From contig CM119265.1 in NCBI GenBank assembly GCA_051294375.1, forward strand, positions 12,636,582 through 12,700,581: a stretch of DNA of 64,000 nt, in the 5' to 3' direction. This stretch comes from Paraspadella gotoi (lineage: Eukaryota > Chaetognatha). The notes under the pieces were generated by a model. The model ran no database searches and was not told the DNA's origin. It was given only the letters and a program-made list of their open reading frames with translations. The translations under genes were made by a program, and so were the position numbers. Of this stretch, positions 10,521 through 24,326 are shown piece by piece (within the stretch, counting starts at the first letter, position 1; the number at the start of each line of letters is the position of its first letter).

Positions 10521-12229
10521 ACAAACAAAGATAAGTAATAAGCGAAAGGAAAAAGTCAGTTCGGGTGAGGATTTTCTGGAGGACGCGAGTGGGCCAAGAG
10601 GATGGGTGAGGGTCAGAAGATAAGTGAGCGAGATGAGGAGAAGCAATCGAAAAAAATGTTCCCTCTGTTTGGGAGATTTGGAGAGAAAATAAAAGAAACA
10701 TCGAAAGAAAACGAGGTGAATGACTCGAAGGAAGAGCGGCCGATGGAAGGCAGTGCTCACTTTTCAATGATGATGAATGTTAAACCGGCCACTGAGACGA
10801 ACGCAAATGAACAGAGCAATTATTCATTGATAAAAAGATCATAAGACCCCTTTAAATTCAAATATGTATCTCTATGGAGGACGTCGCCATATCTCCTTCT
10901 TTGTTCTCCCCAAGACAAGAAAGTAGAACAGAAAGCCATTCCCAAAAGTAAGCTACGAGAAAGAAAAAAGAAGGAAAAGAAAAGGGAAATAAAAAAGGAA
11001 AGAAAGGATTTCGGCGTCTAACGAGGATGGCACTTTCGGCGTCGGCCTTCGCTCTTCCGTTTCCCATAACGAGAACGATCAATCACCGATTCAGATTCTG
11101 CGTCTTGATCAAAAAATCCGATTCTCGACTCGAAAAACGAAAAGAATTGGCGAAATGAGCGACGAAGTTTTTATCGATGGACCAATCGGAGTTTTTTTTA
11201 TTCGGCTTGGCGACATTTCGATGGGGAGTTTCTCAGCGAACCAGGCGAACGACCGTTAGTGGGGTGGACGATGGTCTTACGCAGGCGACTCTTTTATAGT
11301 GGCCTTACTTACTTTATGTGCATGACGAGCTGTAAACTCATCTTTCATTTTTTTACACATTTTATTTCATAAAAAGCAAAGAAAAAAAAAATCAACATCA
11401 ACAATAAGAGATAAATTAAAATAAAAATGAAAGTAAAGAAAGGTAAATTGACAAATTGATTTTTTCTTATATTCTATTCTCTTTTAGTCAAAATTTCTTT
11501 GGGTTTCAAAAATTTAAATGCAAAAAATCCGCTTATTTTATTTTTAGGTAATCTGGCTAAGAAGATAGATAAGATGTACCAAGGGATCTAAAAAAATAAA
11601 TAAATAAAAGAAAGAACTAAGAAAGATAAAAAGAAAAAAAAAGAAAAGCAGTAACTTTTGAAAAAAGAAAGTGAGAAAGAGTGAAAGGAAAACGAGGAGA
11701 AAGCAGAAAAACCAAGAAATCAGAGAGAAAGGGCTTTTTTTTTTTTGTTTGACAGTGGAGGAAGAATGAGGAAGTTTCCTAGCCAATTGAGATGCGAGGG
11801 CACGGTAATCGCATAAGTAAATATTAGTTGTTTGTACCGTCGTGCCGTCATCGTCCTCGTCATCGTCGTCGATCTTCTCCGGTGTGCGACATCCGGCGGT
11901 GAAAAAAGAATAAAAAAAATAGAATCGAGTTCTGATTCGTCAAATTCGATTGAGACAAAACGAGGAATAAATCGAAGAGAGAGAAAAAAGTCGTTGCACG
12001 AAGAATGAATGAAACGCTAAGAAGTGAATAAAATCTTAAAAATAGAAATTAAAAAATGATAAAATTATTAATATGGAATAAGAGAAAAATTTATAGAATA
12101 ACTTGATTAAACATTTTTTGGGGGGTAACCAGACGAACACATTGAATAAAAGTGAAACAGAAAAGAATTATAATTAAAAATTAAAATTAAAAAATTAAAA
12201 AATAAATGAGTGTATAAAACTTAATTTAT

Positions 12230-12331
12230 GTTCACAAAGTAGAGATAAAACAACGATTTAATTTGTGAAAACGTATTTGTTTCGGTTCACGTTCGAAACC
12301 TTCATCAGCGCAAACTCTCTACTTTGTAAAC
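12230..12331 (-). ncRNA. Hammerhead-ribozyme-like motif (copy 1)
   Basis: On the minus strand the order is: outer arm GTTTACAAAGTAGAGA, CTGATGA (12302-12308), a hairpin, GAAAC (12279-12283), a second hairpin starting ACAA and ending TTGT, then the outer arm TCTACTTTGTGAAC. This is the hammerhead layout: CUGAUGA, stem II, GAAA, stem III, U-H, stem I. Deviations are one extra A after CUGAUGA and an unpaired stretch at the inner end of stem I. Hammerheads of this kind occur in Penelope-like and other retroelements and in animal satellites (established knowledge). Activity is inferred, not shown. Confidence 0.4.
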
Positions 12332-12830
12332 TAATTCCGAAACACAATGAAACAGAAAGGAAATTATACAAACACTTTATTTTAAAGAAGTAATGGCCTT
12401 GAAGGAAATGGGAACGAATAAACGTGAGTCTACAGAATTGTTTGATGAAAAGTGTGAAAATCATGATTAACAATCACATAATTCTGGCGTAAAGAACTGA
12501 ATGACTTATTGGTAATACTTAATTGGTAAAGATTATAGTGTATACGCCGTTTTCAGTGTGGCAAAGACTGGCAATTTTTACTTGCGTTCCTTCGACTTAG
12601 CGGCCGTCTCTGTTGAAGGCGTTTCTTCTTCCTAGATTTCGCGAGAAACTTCAACGTCACAAGTTGAAAGTAAAACGGAAATTTTTCTCTTTCGAAAAAT
12701 ATCATGAAATCTCGATGGACCCTTTTTAATTCTCTAAAGTCTCTTGTTTTTAGAATTTTGAATATGCGAAAATTTATATCCTTGTAAACAAAACACATTT
12801 AAACGTTTCAAAATCTAGTAATTTGCCGAC

Positions 12831-12913
<83 letters not shown>

Positions 12914-12926
12914 TCTCATCTCTCTC
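12831..12926. repeat. (TC)n microsatellite
   Basis: Interrupted TC array. In copy 2 (24,817-24,914) it is an uninterrupted TC run of similar length. Confidence 0.9.
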
Positions 12927-13241
12927 AGTGAAAAATGGTTTGGGCATTTTCTTGATTTTCTCCAGGAGACTCCGACGAAAACGATAGATAAAAAATGAAA
13001 TAAAATGAATAAAATGTAATAAAAAGGTATAAATGATGGAAAAGAAAAAGAAAGCGATATTTTTTAAAATACAAAAATTTTTCATACACGTTTTAGATTA
13101 TTAAAAAGTGTAATCTGCCTGATAACTACTTTTAAAAATTATCGTTTGGATATTTGCTAATTCTAAAGACAAACTGTTGTGAACGTCTGTCCATTTGATC
13201 CGAGCTAATTTTATCAAAATGAAAAAAAAATATAAGGCGAT

Positions 13242-13500
13242 GTCTTTCATAACAAATGAAACATTCTTTGAAATATTTTCGCACTTCATTGATTAGGGAA
13301 GCCAGGTAATCTGGGAGTAAATAAACGGGACTGTGAGAGAGTCTTGATTGAAAGCTTGCAGGGACCTGCTATGTAATTACTTTGTAAGAGTGATTGGAGG
13401 CTATTAACAAACCACCAAAGCCTGTCCCAAAGTCAGGGGCAAGATAGCTTTTTCATTAAATGAATGGATAATTTTATATTGGTTTGTAACCAATTTTCAT
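13242..13500 (-). mobile_element. 259-bp non-autonomous element insertion, absent from the other copy
   Basis: Copy 2 reads straight through this site (AATATAAAGCGATAATTTG near 25,287). Copy 1 has 259 extra bp flanked by AAGGCGAT (13,234-13,241) and AAAGCGAT (13,501-13,508), an 8-bp near-perfect target-site duplication. The inserted sequence is the reverse complement of 30,001-30,250. Its ends read ATGAAAATTGG and ATGAAAGAC in the minus orientation. It has no coding capacity. An 8-bp duplication fits hAT-type transposition, but the ends lack a clear long terminal inverted repeat, so the family is open. Confidence 0.65.
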
Positions 13501-14749
13501 AAAGCGATAATTTGTAACAAATCATGAAGAGCTAAAAACAAAGTTTTAATCGTTATAAATTATTTCAAGGCATATAAAACAGCACAAAATACATTAAGTT
13601 AAAATAATGAACATTAGGTTAATATAATTCATCAGGTTGGCAATTCCCCGTCACTATCAATCGCATGCCCCTATAATGCTTTAGAGATCTATTCCCCTGT
13701 CTTTTTTTTAACAATTCCTCATTTCACCTTTTAACTCTCACTCTTTCATCCCTCTATTCATTTCATTTTTTTTCCGCCTTCTAAGCTGTATCGAGTAAAT
13801 CGCGGGTAGAGCCCAGAAAAAGCCCTAGGCAAGTGCCAAAACCTAGAGACAGAGGTCGAAAAACGAAGATTAAATCCAGCGGAGAATAGAACCAGATTAA
13901 AACGGTGAGGAAACAGATACTATGACATGCTGTCGTCTTATTTAATTAGAGATCTCAGGTCAATCGTAAGGGGCGCGTCGTCGAAACGACTCTAAAACGA
14001 TAACGCGAGACGCAATCACGATCAGGAACTTAAAACAAGAAATAAGGAGCATATAAAGCATGAAGACATTCTCAAGATGACAATATATCCGAAACCACGA
14101 TTCAAAACAGACGAAAACACAAAACGTCAACGAAACACGCGAAAGAAAGATAATTTTTATATTATCCATCTTTTCGACACCGACATTTTCCGCAAAACAC
14201 TTCGCTCGTTTTCTTTCTCTAAAGAAAAAAAGAACAGAGATTTCTCATTCCTTTCCCTACTTTTTTGATTCCAGATTTCCTATTTCTTTTTTCCCTTTTT
14301 AATCCCCTTTTCTTCCGTTTTTTCCCTTCCTTCGCACGTCATTTTCCATCCTTTTTCGCCCACCCAGCCTCTCCCTGCCTCCGCCGCCTCCGCCCCTCAT
14401 TTTTCTATGAGAACCCTTTTTCGAGAGTGATAAACGGCGAGGACGGGAGCGTTGGGGTAGAGTGAAGAGCGAGGAGAAAGCGAGAGATGAGAGCGAAGAG
14501 CGATTAGGAGAAAGAGAAAAAGTGAAAGATAATATAAGATGTTGCTTTATATTGAAAATATCCGAGACGTTATTGATTTAATGAGCCTCATTTTTTTCCG
14601 CCTCTGGCCGCATACAACAGTTGTCGCTGCAGCAAGTTTTTCCTTTTATATCTTCCGTTGGACTGCCGCATTTTTCCCCCCTGCTCCTCTCAAGGCAACT
14701 TCTTTTAAAAAAATAAATATGAAAAAAATTTGGACTATACTGAATAAAG

Positions 14750-15782
14750 CGTAGTGAAAGTATACATACCGAAAATTCTAAAAGTCAATGCGAAAACATA
14801 ATGAAACAAACATTACCCCATCAGTATCAGTGAACCATTAATTTGTAAAAAAAAAAAAAAATTTTTAATGTTTTTTAAATTTTGCCAGTAGCTATATTTT
14901 ATATTATAGTACTATCCTTATAATACGAAAATTTTTAAAAAAGGCTTTCTTAATTTTTGATTGCAGATTTGAATTCCATCGCTCAAAAAAGTTGCAATAA
15001 AAGGAAAATATATTAATCAATTTTAAAAATTATTTATTAACTGTTGGGTTATAAATTTAAAAAAAACTATATTTAAATATATAAACACGGGTTTCCTTGT
15101 TACACGATTTAATCGGCATGAGTGCACAAAAGAGATTGTCCCGGGATAATCTGTTTCCGGACCTTTGGGTAACACCAAAAAAAGGTAACAAATTTTCCTA
15201 AATGAACAGTTTTTTTATAAATTAATATAAAATTACTATATAAAATCAATAAAAGTAGAATAAAAAAAAATTAAAATGGTTAAATATGTTTAAAAATGAA
15301 AATATCATGCATCACCCATAACTATGAACAATTTCTTCCTTTCGGTTGAGTCCAAACCATTAATTCTATCTTTATAGTTTATTGTAATTAATTTTTCTTC
15401 ATTAAAATATTATTTTAATTTTTTTTTTTTTTTCAAAAATTTAAATTAAAAAAAATTATAACTATGCCAAAGATGAAGAAAAATTTATAATTATAAGGGA
15501 CTTACCACCTTAATATAGGCCTTCTTTAAAAATACATTATATAGTAAAGTTTATTAGAAATGATGTTTGATTTAGAAAATAAATAAATTAAATAATTAAA
15601 TATATGAAAAAATTTAAACTTGAATATTTTTTTAGCATTACATTTATTAAACAATATAATTTTTAAATTAATTGTTCATGATCTTTTTAATAGCTATCTG
15701 GTTCAGAGTATCTTTCAAATTATAATAAGTTGATAACTTCTTTTTATTTAAGTTAAATACTACTGCTAATTTACTTAACTTT
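14750..15782. other. Very AT-rich 1-kb block unlike its surroundings
   Basis: It begins where copy 1 of the duplication ends and stops at a 25-N gap. It is almost free of CpG, rich in A/T homopolymers and lacks the GA microsatellites seen elsewhere. I found no open frame of note and no second copy in the window. It could be a separate contig end, a mitochondrial or organelle-derived piece, or ordinary intergenic DNA. Confidence 0.4.
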
Positions 15783-15807
15783 NNNNNNNNNNNNNNNNNN
15801 NNNNNNN
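15783..15807. other. 25-N placeholder gap
   Basis: One of four 25-N gaps in the window that separate contigs. It lies exactly at the junction between the AT-rich block and copy 2 of the large duplication. Confidence 0.95.
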
Positions 15808-15843
<36 letters not shown>

Positions 15844-16698
15844 TACGCTTGGTACGAATGGGAAAAGAAGTTGTATTTTTTTTTCAGAAATACACGTCAT
15901 ATCGATTTTTTTTATCTGGATAATGACAAAGGTTCAACAAAACAAGCAGAAACAGACAGCTAAATTACAGATACAATAACGGAACATTTTTCCTCTATAA
16001 ATCTATTCCAAAAGTATCAATGTATTTTGTACATAAGTTGGTTGAAATGAAAAAAAAAAAAGAATCAATTGATTACGATCCCACACAAAAAAAATCATGA
16101 GAAAACAAAATCCAGTGGCTTATGCCATTCCTTTTCTGTCCTACTATTCTCTGCATTTCATTACTCATTTCATTACTCATTATATATAAAATGCTCGTTT
16201 GCAGTAATTTTACTGTTTCTTCCAAATTTTCGCCAACTTTTCCCCGATCAAATTAAAAACAGACAAGAAATTCCATTGTGAAACCCCTCACGACTGACGG
16301 ACAGATAAACAGACAAAGGAATACATCGAGAAATGAAAATATGTCTTTTTGCGTCATGACGGGCAATGACGAAAAAATTATTTAAAAAATTTAAATCGGT
16401 ATAAAAAATCCTTGAAAAAAAATCTCAGTAAAACACAAGCTATCTTACCGAAAAACAAAATATGAAAAAAACTACTTAATGAGACATGTATGAAGCAAAA
16501 ATACTCCCGGCAGTGGTTTTAATACTGCTGGCCGACAGTAAGAGGCGGACGGGGGATAAACCAAAACGGAGTCTTTGCTCGTTTGTCTACTTTTTAAAAA
16601 TTTTTGGCGCCAAAACTTTCAAGAGTTTCGTCGGTCGACGCCCTCTTCCGTTTCTCCCAATTCGTTCAAGGGCCCTCCCGTCGGGACGACGCCGAGCG

Positions 16699-16783
16699 AT
16701 GGCGGCGGCGGCGGTTGCACGATCGTCCACAAGGCCCCCAACGGGCCGCCGCAGCCGCCGCCCCCCAGACCGACTCCGCCGCC
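16699..16783 (+). CDS. Candidate first coding exon in a GC-rich island (copy 2)
   Basis: Counterpart of 4744-4828 with the same ATG and GTGAGT donor and the same 85-nt length. Compensating single-base differences change the frame within the exon (MAAAAVARSSTRPPTGRRSR...). At least one copy carries sequence errors. Product unknown. Confidence 0.22.
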
Positions 16784-17387
16784 GTGAGTCTGCGGGTGGA
16801 GTCGATCGAGATGAGTGATCGCCTCCGCAGCGCCCGTCGTCGGCGGCGACGACGTCAACGACGACGTCATCGAGAGTTTAACGTCGACGTCGACGGCGGC
16901 GTCTTTGAAATCGGCGTCCAGCGCCACCAACGGCGGAGATTTGGAGAGGAAGCAGATGGAGTTGAGCTGTGGTTGGGGGGGGGAAGGGGAAAAGGGTAAG
17001 GGGAAAAGGGGAAGGGAAAAGGAATGGAAAAAAATGGAGTTTAGTTAATGTCCGTCATTGTCTTGGTAAACCTAAAGAATTAGAAAGGGACAACAAACTC
17101 GAGAAGAAAAAAAAAATGATCAACAAAAAAAAATCGACAAACAAAAACAAAAGATCGGCATCCTTTTCTCGTGCTCTTTTGTTTTATAAACGAATCGAGC
17201 GTCCTCACGGACAGGCTGCCCTGTTTCTATCATCGCCCTCTGTTTTTCTGTTTGTTCTACCAGTCTTGGTTAGTTTCTTCTTTGTTTTTCATTTCTGGTT
17301 TCTGAGTTGCTTTTTTATTCTTCATTCTAAAATCTCGACAAGAGGAGGCCTAATTCATGCGGAAGGTTTTTGATTATAGGCGGCCGA

Positions 17388-17463
<76 letters not shown>

Positions 17464-17613
17464 TCTCTCTCTCTCTCGCATTGCACCAGGACTGTTATCC
17501 CGACTGGCTTCATTTGCTAATGAAGCATCATTGGCGCAGGAATGGATGACAGCGAGACAAGCGGAAGAGAAGAGAAACAATTCAAGTATGAACCGGGCAA
17601 GAGCAGAGAGAGA

Positions 17614-17682
<69 letters not shown>

Positions 17683-17960
17683 CGAAAAATCCAATTAATG
17701 TTATTAATGAAAGAGTCGCTTCATTTTGCATTGTCTTCATTCCCACTCTCTCCCGAGACAAATTGCCTCCCAAAATCCTCCTCTTTTTCCCGATCGACGG
17801 TTTTCTTAGGAGTTTACTTTGATTACCAGCGCAGGCGCGGAAATTGCGCAAAGATGTCGAGGTGTGGAGGCGCGGAGGTGCAATGGTAATAGGGCGCCAA
17901 ATTTATTTCGACTTAATCTTAATCAGAACCAATAAAGCTGAGGTCCAGGGGGAGACGGAG

Positions 17961-18054
<94 letters not shown>

Positions 18055-20550
18055 AGAGAGATAACGAAAGAAAGAGTTCCAAATTAAAGACACGTCTATG
18101 TGATTTCCAACAGTAATATTTTAGTTTTCGTTGCATTTAAAAAAAAAGGAATTCCTTTAAAAATTAATAAAAATATGCCATATAATTTTTCTATTTTCTG
18201 ATTAGATCACTTTCTTTTCATTTTTTCTTCTACTCACTTCTTTCCTACCTGCTTCAATTTCAATTTTTCCTTAATTTATTGTACCTTTTAAGTTTTTCGC
18301 GCTTTTCTTCTCTCCTCCTTATCGGAATCAAATTTAAATTAATTACGATTTGACAGAGTTTGTAAGTAATTGACAAGAAAATATGCTTTCAAATTAATTT
18401 CTCGCTCACTCAGTTTTCCTTTCCTCTTTCCTCTCTACTCACCCTACTTTCTTTTCTTTATTCTGCCTCCGCTGTCAAACTTCTAATTTTCTTTCTCCAC
18501 TTTTCTTTTCTTCAGTCGTCGCGACCTTTTTCCCTCTCTTGATTTTTTTTTGGTTCTCGCGATATTTTTAACTTTCACTGCTGCTTCTTTTCATTTTCTT
18601 TCCCTTTTTTTTTGACTGTTCTTTTTTTCGCCCTTTTTTTGTTTTTTTTTTTCTAAAAAAACAAACAAAAAAAATCTTCAGTCGTTTTGAATAATTTTGT
18701 TCTGCATTTGATGCGTCCTTGACCTCGAAAGAAATCAAATTCTAAAATGATGATAAATAAGAAAAAATACAGCCATCTCGTATACAATACACATTATCAA
18801 ATATCTATACATGGTACTATTGTAGTACTGTAGTATTGTAGTATTGGTACATCATTGTAAAGCGTTTATATTTTTCTAAATTTTACCAAATATTTATCGG
18901 TAAACAGTCAGCGACGTGACGGGTCAGCCCTACTTCCGCGCCGCGTGACGCCCGTAACCAGTTTCTCGTCTTCACCGCAGCTGCGCGGTCATCTTTTCCC
19001 CGGCGAGGGCCACAACTTCGCAATATGACGTCTTCCACGTTGGTCTCTGTCCATTCGTCTCCATTTTATCCCCATCTCTCCATCTTTCCTTCCATTTCTG
19101 GCACATCCTCTCTGGTTTTTTTTTTTTTTTTTTTTTTTTTTTGTGGCCCGGCGCGGAGGAGGAAAGGAGAAAGATAAAGAGAGGGAGAGAGAGGGAGACA
19201 GAGCACGAAAAAAAAGAAGGAAAAAAAATAGAAAGATATAAACGCGGAGAAAGGATATTTTTCTTATTCGCTGGGTTTTATTTTTCCTATTTTCACAATC
19301 GTTTCCTTCTTCGGATTTTTCTTTTTTCTTTCTTCTGATATAAATATTTGGATTTTTTTTTTAAATTTCTTTTCCCAATGCGATAGAACGTCGTTTCTTA
19401 GTTTTTATCATTTTTTTCTCTTCGAATAATTTCCTGCAAAAAGGTAATATTTGTACAAGATAATTTCTCTTCTACAAAGTTTTTTTTCTGTCATCATCGA
19501 CAGCATTTCCTGAAATCAATTCTCTACTTTGGATTTTTTATTCTCCTTTTCTTATAAAAATATTTTTCCTCTTTTGACCGAATCCTAGACCCAAAACCTA
19601 ACACATTCGCGGGTCAGTGACCCCGAAATTCCGGAGCGCCGACCCGGGCCGCTCATAAATCGTGACCACGTCGCCATGGCGGCGGCGGCGGCGGAGGCGG
19701 CTATGAAAGAGGTGGCGTGGGTAGAAACGCAGATGGCTGCTGTGAATATTGTGTTTACAGCCGAGGGAGGTCTTAATGTTGATGAAATTGTCATCAACGA
19801 TGGCGTTGATATCGACTGAGTCGGTGTCGGAAGCTGTATCATAGGCGACCAGGCAGTGGCGGAAGCGGAAGGCAGAAGCGGAAGCGGAAGCGGAAGGCAG
19901 AAGCGGAGGCGCCAGGATCTGAAAGTGATGGTGAAAGGCAGCGGAGAAGCTGGAAAGCTTTCGGTCCCGAAGTTTTGAATCCTAACGGGAGTTAATGACC
20001 AACGAGTAAAGAAAAGTGATCACTATTAATCATGACGAAATTTCGGAGCAATGAATTGATGAGGATGTCAGAATGGTTTATCTGAAGACTGAACTGAAAC
20101 GTTGTGCGAATTAGAAGCAGAAAGATATGCAGAAAGATTAACGCTGCATAATCTGCTACACCTGACGACCTTCGACTGACTGGATTCGATTTTCGAAGAA
20201 ACAAACTGAATTAAGCGCGCCTTGACAGGGAGGAAGAAGTGGAGGAAAGGAGCAAGAGTGGAAGGAGAAAAGGAGGCGAGAAAAAATGAGAAAGATAGAA
20301 AGAAAGAAAAAGATAAAGGAGTATAAGAGCTTATTAAAGAAGGAAGAAGAGGAGAAGAAAACGAGGAAAGAGGAAGAAAGGGAGGCGAGTTTAGGCGGGA
20401 GAAGATCGGAAAAGTCCGTTTACATTCGGGAAATAAATAAAAACGTTAAAAAAAAAGAAGCCGGCAACAATTTCACGGCCGAAGGGAGTATAAACGAATA
20501 AAAGGAGAGCAAACAAACAAAAACAAAAGGAGAGGGAGAGTGAGTGCGTG

Positions 20551-20662
<112 letters not shown>

Positions 20663-23600
20663 TGAATGATATGGAATGATTGAATAAACAAAAGAAAGAA
20701 AATGGGGACGAAAAGAATAGAGAGCTAGAGAGCGAGAGAGCGAGAGAATGAGAGAGCGAGAGAGCGAGCTCAGCTTTACTGTTTTATTGGTACGCATAGT
20801 GTAAATCTATCGCAACCCGGATGTTCGCCGGTCGAAGGCTGCCCGATTTTTTTCCTCGTCTTTTCCCCCCCCTTTTCCTCGTCCTCGTAAATTCTCTATC
20901 CGTTTATTTGCTTCTATACCTTTTTACAATTCTTTCTTTTTTTGAAAAATCTCTCCTTTCACTTCTTCGAATTTTTCTCAGAATATTTTACCTGCGGCCG
21001 CAGTCTCTTAACTCTTTTTCTAATTATATTCTCCGAAATCTCAACCCCGATCACTCAATTCTTTGCTTCCCCCTCGTACCCTTAATTATTCTCAATTCTT
21101 TGCTTCCCCCCTCGTACCCTTAATTATTCTCAATTCTTTGCTTCCCGCCTCATACCCTTAATTATTCTTTTTCTTAGCTTCACTTCCTCCCTCATTCGCC
21201 TTTTTTCTTGTCATCCAATCCTTCATCTTCCCTATTTCACCCTCCCCGCCCCCACCCTTCTATTTCCTTACACTTCCGCCACCGCCCCCGCCACCGCCAC
21301 CGCCACCGACCGACGCTTTATCCCCTCACTCCCTTCCAACTTTCCTCTCCGTCTCCAAATTCGCGCCGCGTCAGCGGTTTCGCCAAAATCATGTTTTCCT
21401 TGTCCGCCCTTACGAACCCACGCGACGCATCACCTCGCCCCCCCCCCCCGACAACACCCCGACTCCCCGCGTCAGCTGGCCCCGGCGCGGTGGCGGGCGC
21501 CACGGGCGGTCGAGATGGATATCGATTGTTTCATCTCCCGGAAAAAAAAAAAGAGGGAGCTTCGGCGATGCGGGGCGGGGGGGGGGTTGGAGAAGTTGCG
21601 AAGGGCTTATCTTAATTAATTCGGTTAGGGAGGCTTTTTAACGTCTCTCGTTAAAAGATAAGAGGTTCCGTCTCTCTCTCACGCTCTCTTCCACTCACTC
21701 TCCCGTTTTTGTCTCCGTCGCGTCATTTTGACTCTCTCTCTCTCTCTCTGATTTGCCTCACTGGTTGTCGACTCGACAATTGCGAAAAATGTGGCCAAAA
21801 ACAGAGAGAGAGAGAGAGTGAAAAAAAAGTGGAGCGAAAATTGGGGAAAAGATTGAGATGAGGAAATTGACAGAAATTCCTGAGTTGGAAATTCAGAATC
21901 CGCGAAAATCAGGAAATCAAATTTAGCAGGGCAATATTTGTAGACAAAATTCGCGAAATTCAATTGCCAGAATTAGAAACCTAATTTTTCCAACAAAAAG
22001 ACAAAAAATGACGACTAATAATTCAAGGAAGAAGCATAAGGGAAAGTCTGCCATTCCACCCTCGTCAACGATTCTAATTCGGAGCTGTTCAAGTTGACAA
22101 AAAGCAGGACGCTTCATAGTGTATAGTGTATATTGAATAATTTATAGTTTAAAGTTTACTAAATCGTGTTCGTCAGTTATACACACTAATATTAAGTTTT
22201 AAATTATGACGTAGGGAGCTTTAAACTTAAAGATTTATACATAATAATACTAGAAAGATAGATTTACACAAATACAAATCCGCTCACTCGAATCCCAACA
22301 GAAAACGACTTTGAGTTTGACACTCTTTCTACTACTTGACCGCGATCGCCGATTCCCACTCAGAGAATTTCTCAACCAGACTTTGGTCACGAAAGTCGGC
22401 CGACCAACTCCCCCACCCGCCGACGCCACGAGCTCCGACGCCGCCAGTCACCTCCTTTGGCAGATCGACCTCCATTTGGCGCCGCTTAAAAGTTTTGGCG
22501 TCGAAAGAGCGAGACAAACAAAAGATAAGTAAAGCGAAAGGAAAAAGTCAGTTCGGGTGAGGATTTTCTGGAGGACGCGAGTGGGCCAAGAGGATGGGTG
22601 AGGGTCAGAAGATAAGTGAGCGAGATGAGGAGAGCAATCGAAAAAAATGTTCCCTCTGTTTGGGAGATTTGGAGAGAAAATAAAAGAACATCGAAAGGAA
22701 ACGAGGTGAATGACTCGAAGGAAGAGCGGCCGATGGAAGGCAGTGCTCACTTTTCAATGATGATGAATGTTAAACCGGCCACTGAGACGAACGCAAATGA
22801 ACAGAGCAATTATTCATTGATAAAATGATCATAAGACCCTTTAAATTCAAATATGTATCTCTATGAAGGACGTCGCCATATCTCCTTCTTTGTTCTCCCA
22901 AGACAAGAAAGTAGAACAGAAAGCCATTCCCAAAAGTAAGCTACGAGAAAGAAAAAAAGAAGGAAAAGAAAAGGGAAATAAAAGAGAAAGAAAGGATTTT
23001 CGGCGTCTAACGAGGATGGCACTTTCGGCGTCGGCCTTCGTCTCTTCCGTTTCCCATAACGAGGACGATCAATCACCGATTCAGATTCTGCGTCTTGATC
23101 AAAAAAATCCGATTCTCGACTCGAAAAAGCGAAAAGAATTGGGCGAATGAGCGACGAAGTTTTTATCGATGGACCAATCGGAGTTTTTTTTTATTCGGGC
23201 TTGGCGACGTTTCGATGGGGGAGTTTCTCAGCGAACCAGGCGAACGACCGTTAGTGGGGTGGACGATGGTCTTACTCAGGCGACTCTTTTATAGTGGCCT
23301 TTACTTACTTTTATCTGCATGACGAGCTGTAAACTCATCTTCATTTTTTTACACATTTTTATTTCATAAAAAGCAAAGAAAAAAAAACTCAACATCAACA
23401 ATAAGAGATAAATTAAAATAAAAATGAAAGTAAAGAAAGGTAAATTGACAAATGTTTTTTTCTTATATTCTATTCTCTTTTTAGTCAAAATTTCTTTGGG
23501 TTTTCAAAAATTTAAATGCAAAAAATCCGCTTATTTTATTTTTAGGTAATCTGGCTAGAGATAGATAAGATAATGTATCACCCATCTTTACCAGGGATCT

Positions 23601-24225
23601 AAAAAAAATAAATAAATAAAGAAAGAACTAAGAAAGATAAAAAGAAAAAAAAAGAAAAGCAGTAACTTTTGAAAAAAAGAAAGTGAGAAAGAGTGAAAGG
23701 AAAACGAGGAGAAAGCAGAAAAACAAGAAATCAGGAGAAAAGGCTTTTTTTTTTGTTTGACAGTGGAGGAAGAATGAGGAAGTTTCCTAGCCAATTGAGA
23801 TGCGAGGGCACGGTATCGCATAAGTAAATATAGTTTGTTGTTACCGTCGTCGTCATCGTCCTCGTCATCGTCGTCGACTTCTCCGGTGGCGACATCCGGC
23901 GGTGAAAAAAGAAAAAAAAATAGAAATCGAGTTCTGATTCGTCAAATTCGATTTGAGACAAACGAGGAATAAATCGAAGAGAGAGAAAAAAGTCGTTGCA
24001 CGAAGAATGAATGAACGCTAAGAAGTGAATAAAATCTTAAAAATAGAAATTAATAAATGATAAAATTATTATATGGATAAGAGAAAAATTTATAGAATAC
24101 TTGATTAATACATTTTTTGGGGGGTAACCAGAACGAACACATTGAATAAAAGGTGAACAGAAAAGAATTATAATTAAAAATTAAAATTAAAAATTAAAAT
24201 AAATGAGTGTATAAAACTTTATTTA

Positions 24226-24326
24226 GTTCACAAAGTAGAGATAAAACAACGATTTAATTTGTGAAAACGTATTTGTTTCGGTTCTCGTTCGAACCTTCAT
24301 CAGCGCAAACTCTCTACTTTGTAAAC
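24226..24326 (-). ncRNA. Hammerhead-ribozyme-like motif (copy 2)
   Basis: Second copy, with CTGATGA at 24297-24303 and GAAAC at 24275-24279. Here stem II pairs perfectly (GGTTC-GAACGA-GAACC), better than in copy 1, where one extra T interrupts it. The outer arms and the ACAA/TTGT stem are retained. Confidence 0.42.

Larger units (their letters stand above)
3830..14744 (+). repeat. Large direct duplication, copy 1 (about 10.9 kb)
   Basis: The order and content of this block recur at 15,808-26,470 from the AAT array to the sequence GGACTATACTGAA. Differences are mostly 1-bp indels, with several larger allelic changes: a 259-bp insertion here at 13,242-13,500, a different sequence around 8,130-8,200, and an about 66-bp stretch near 25,060-25,130 present only in copy 2. 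This pattern fits two haplotypes of one locus placed in tandem better than an old genomic duplication. Confidence 0.85.
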
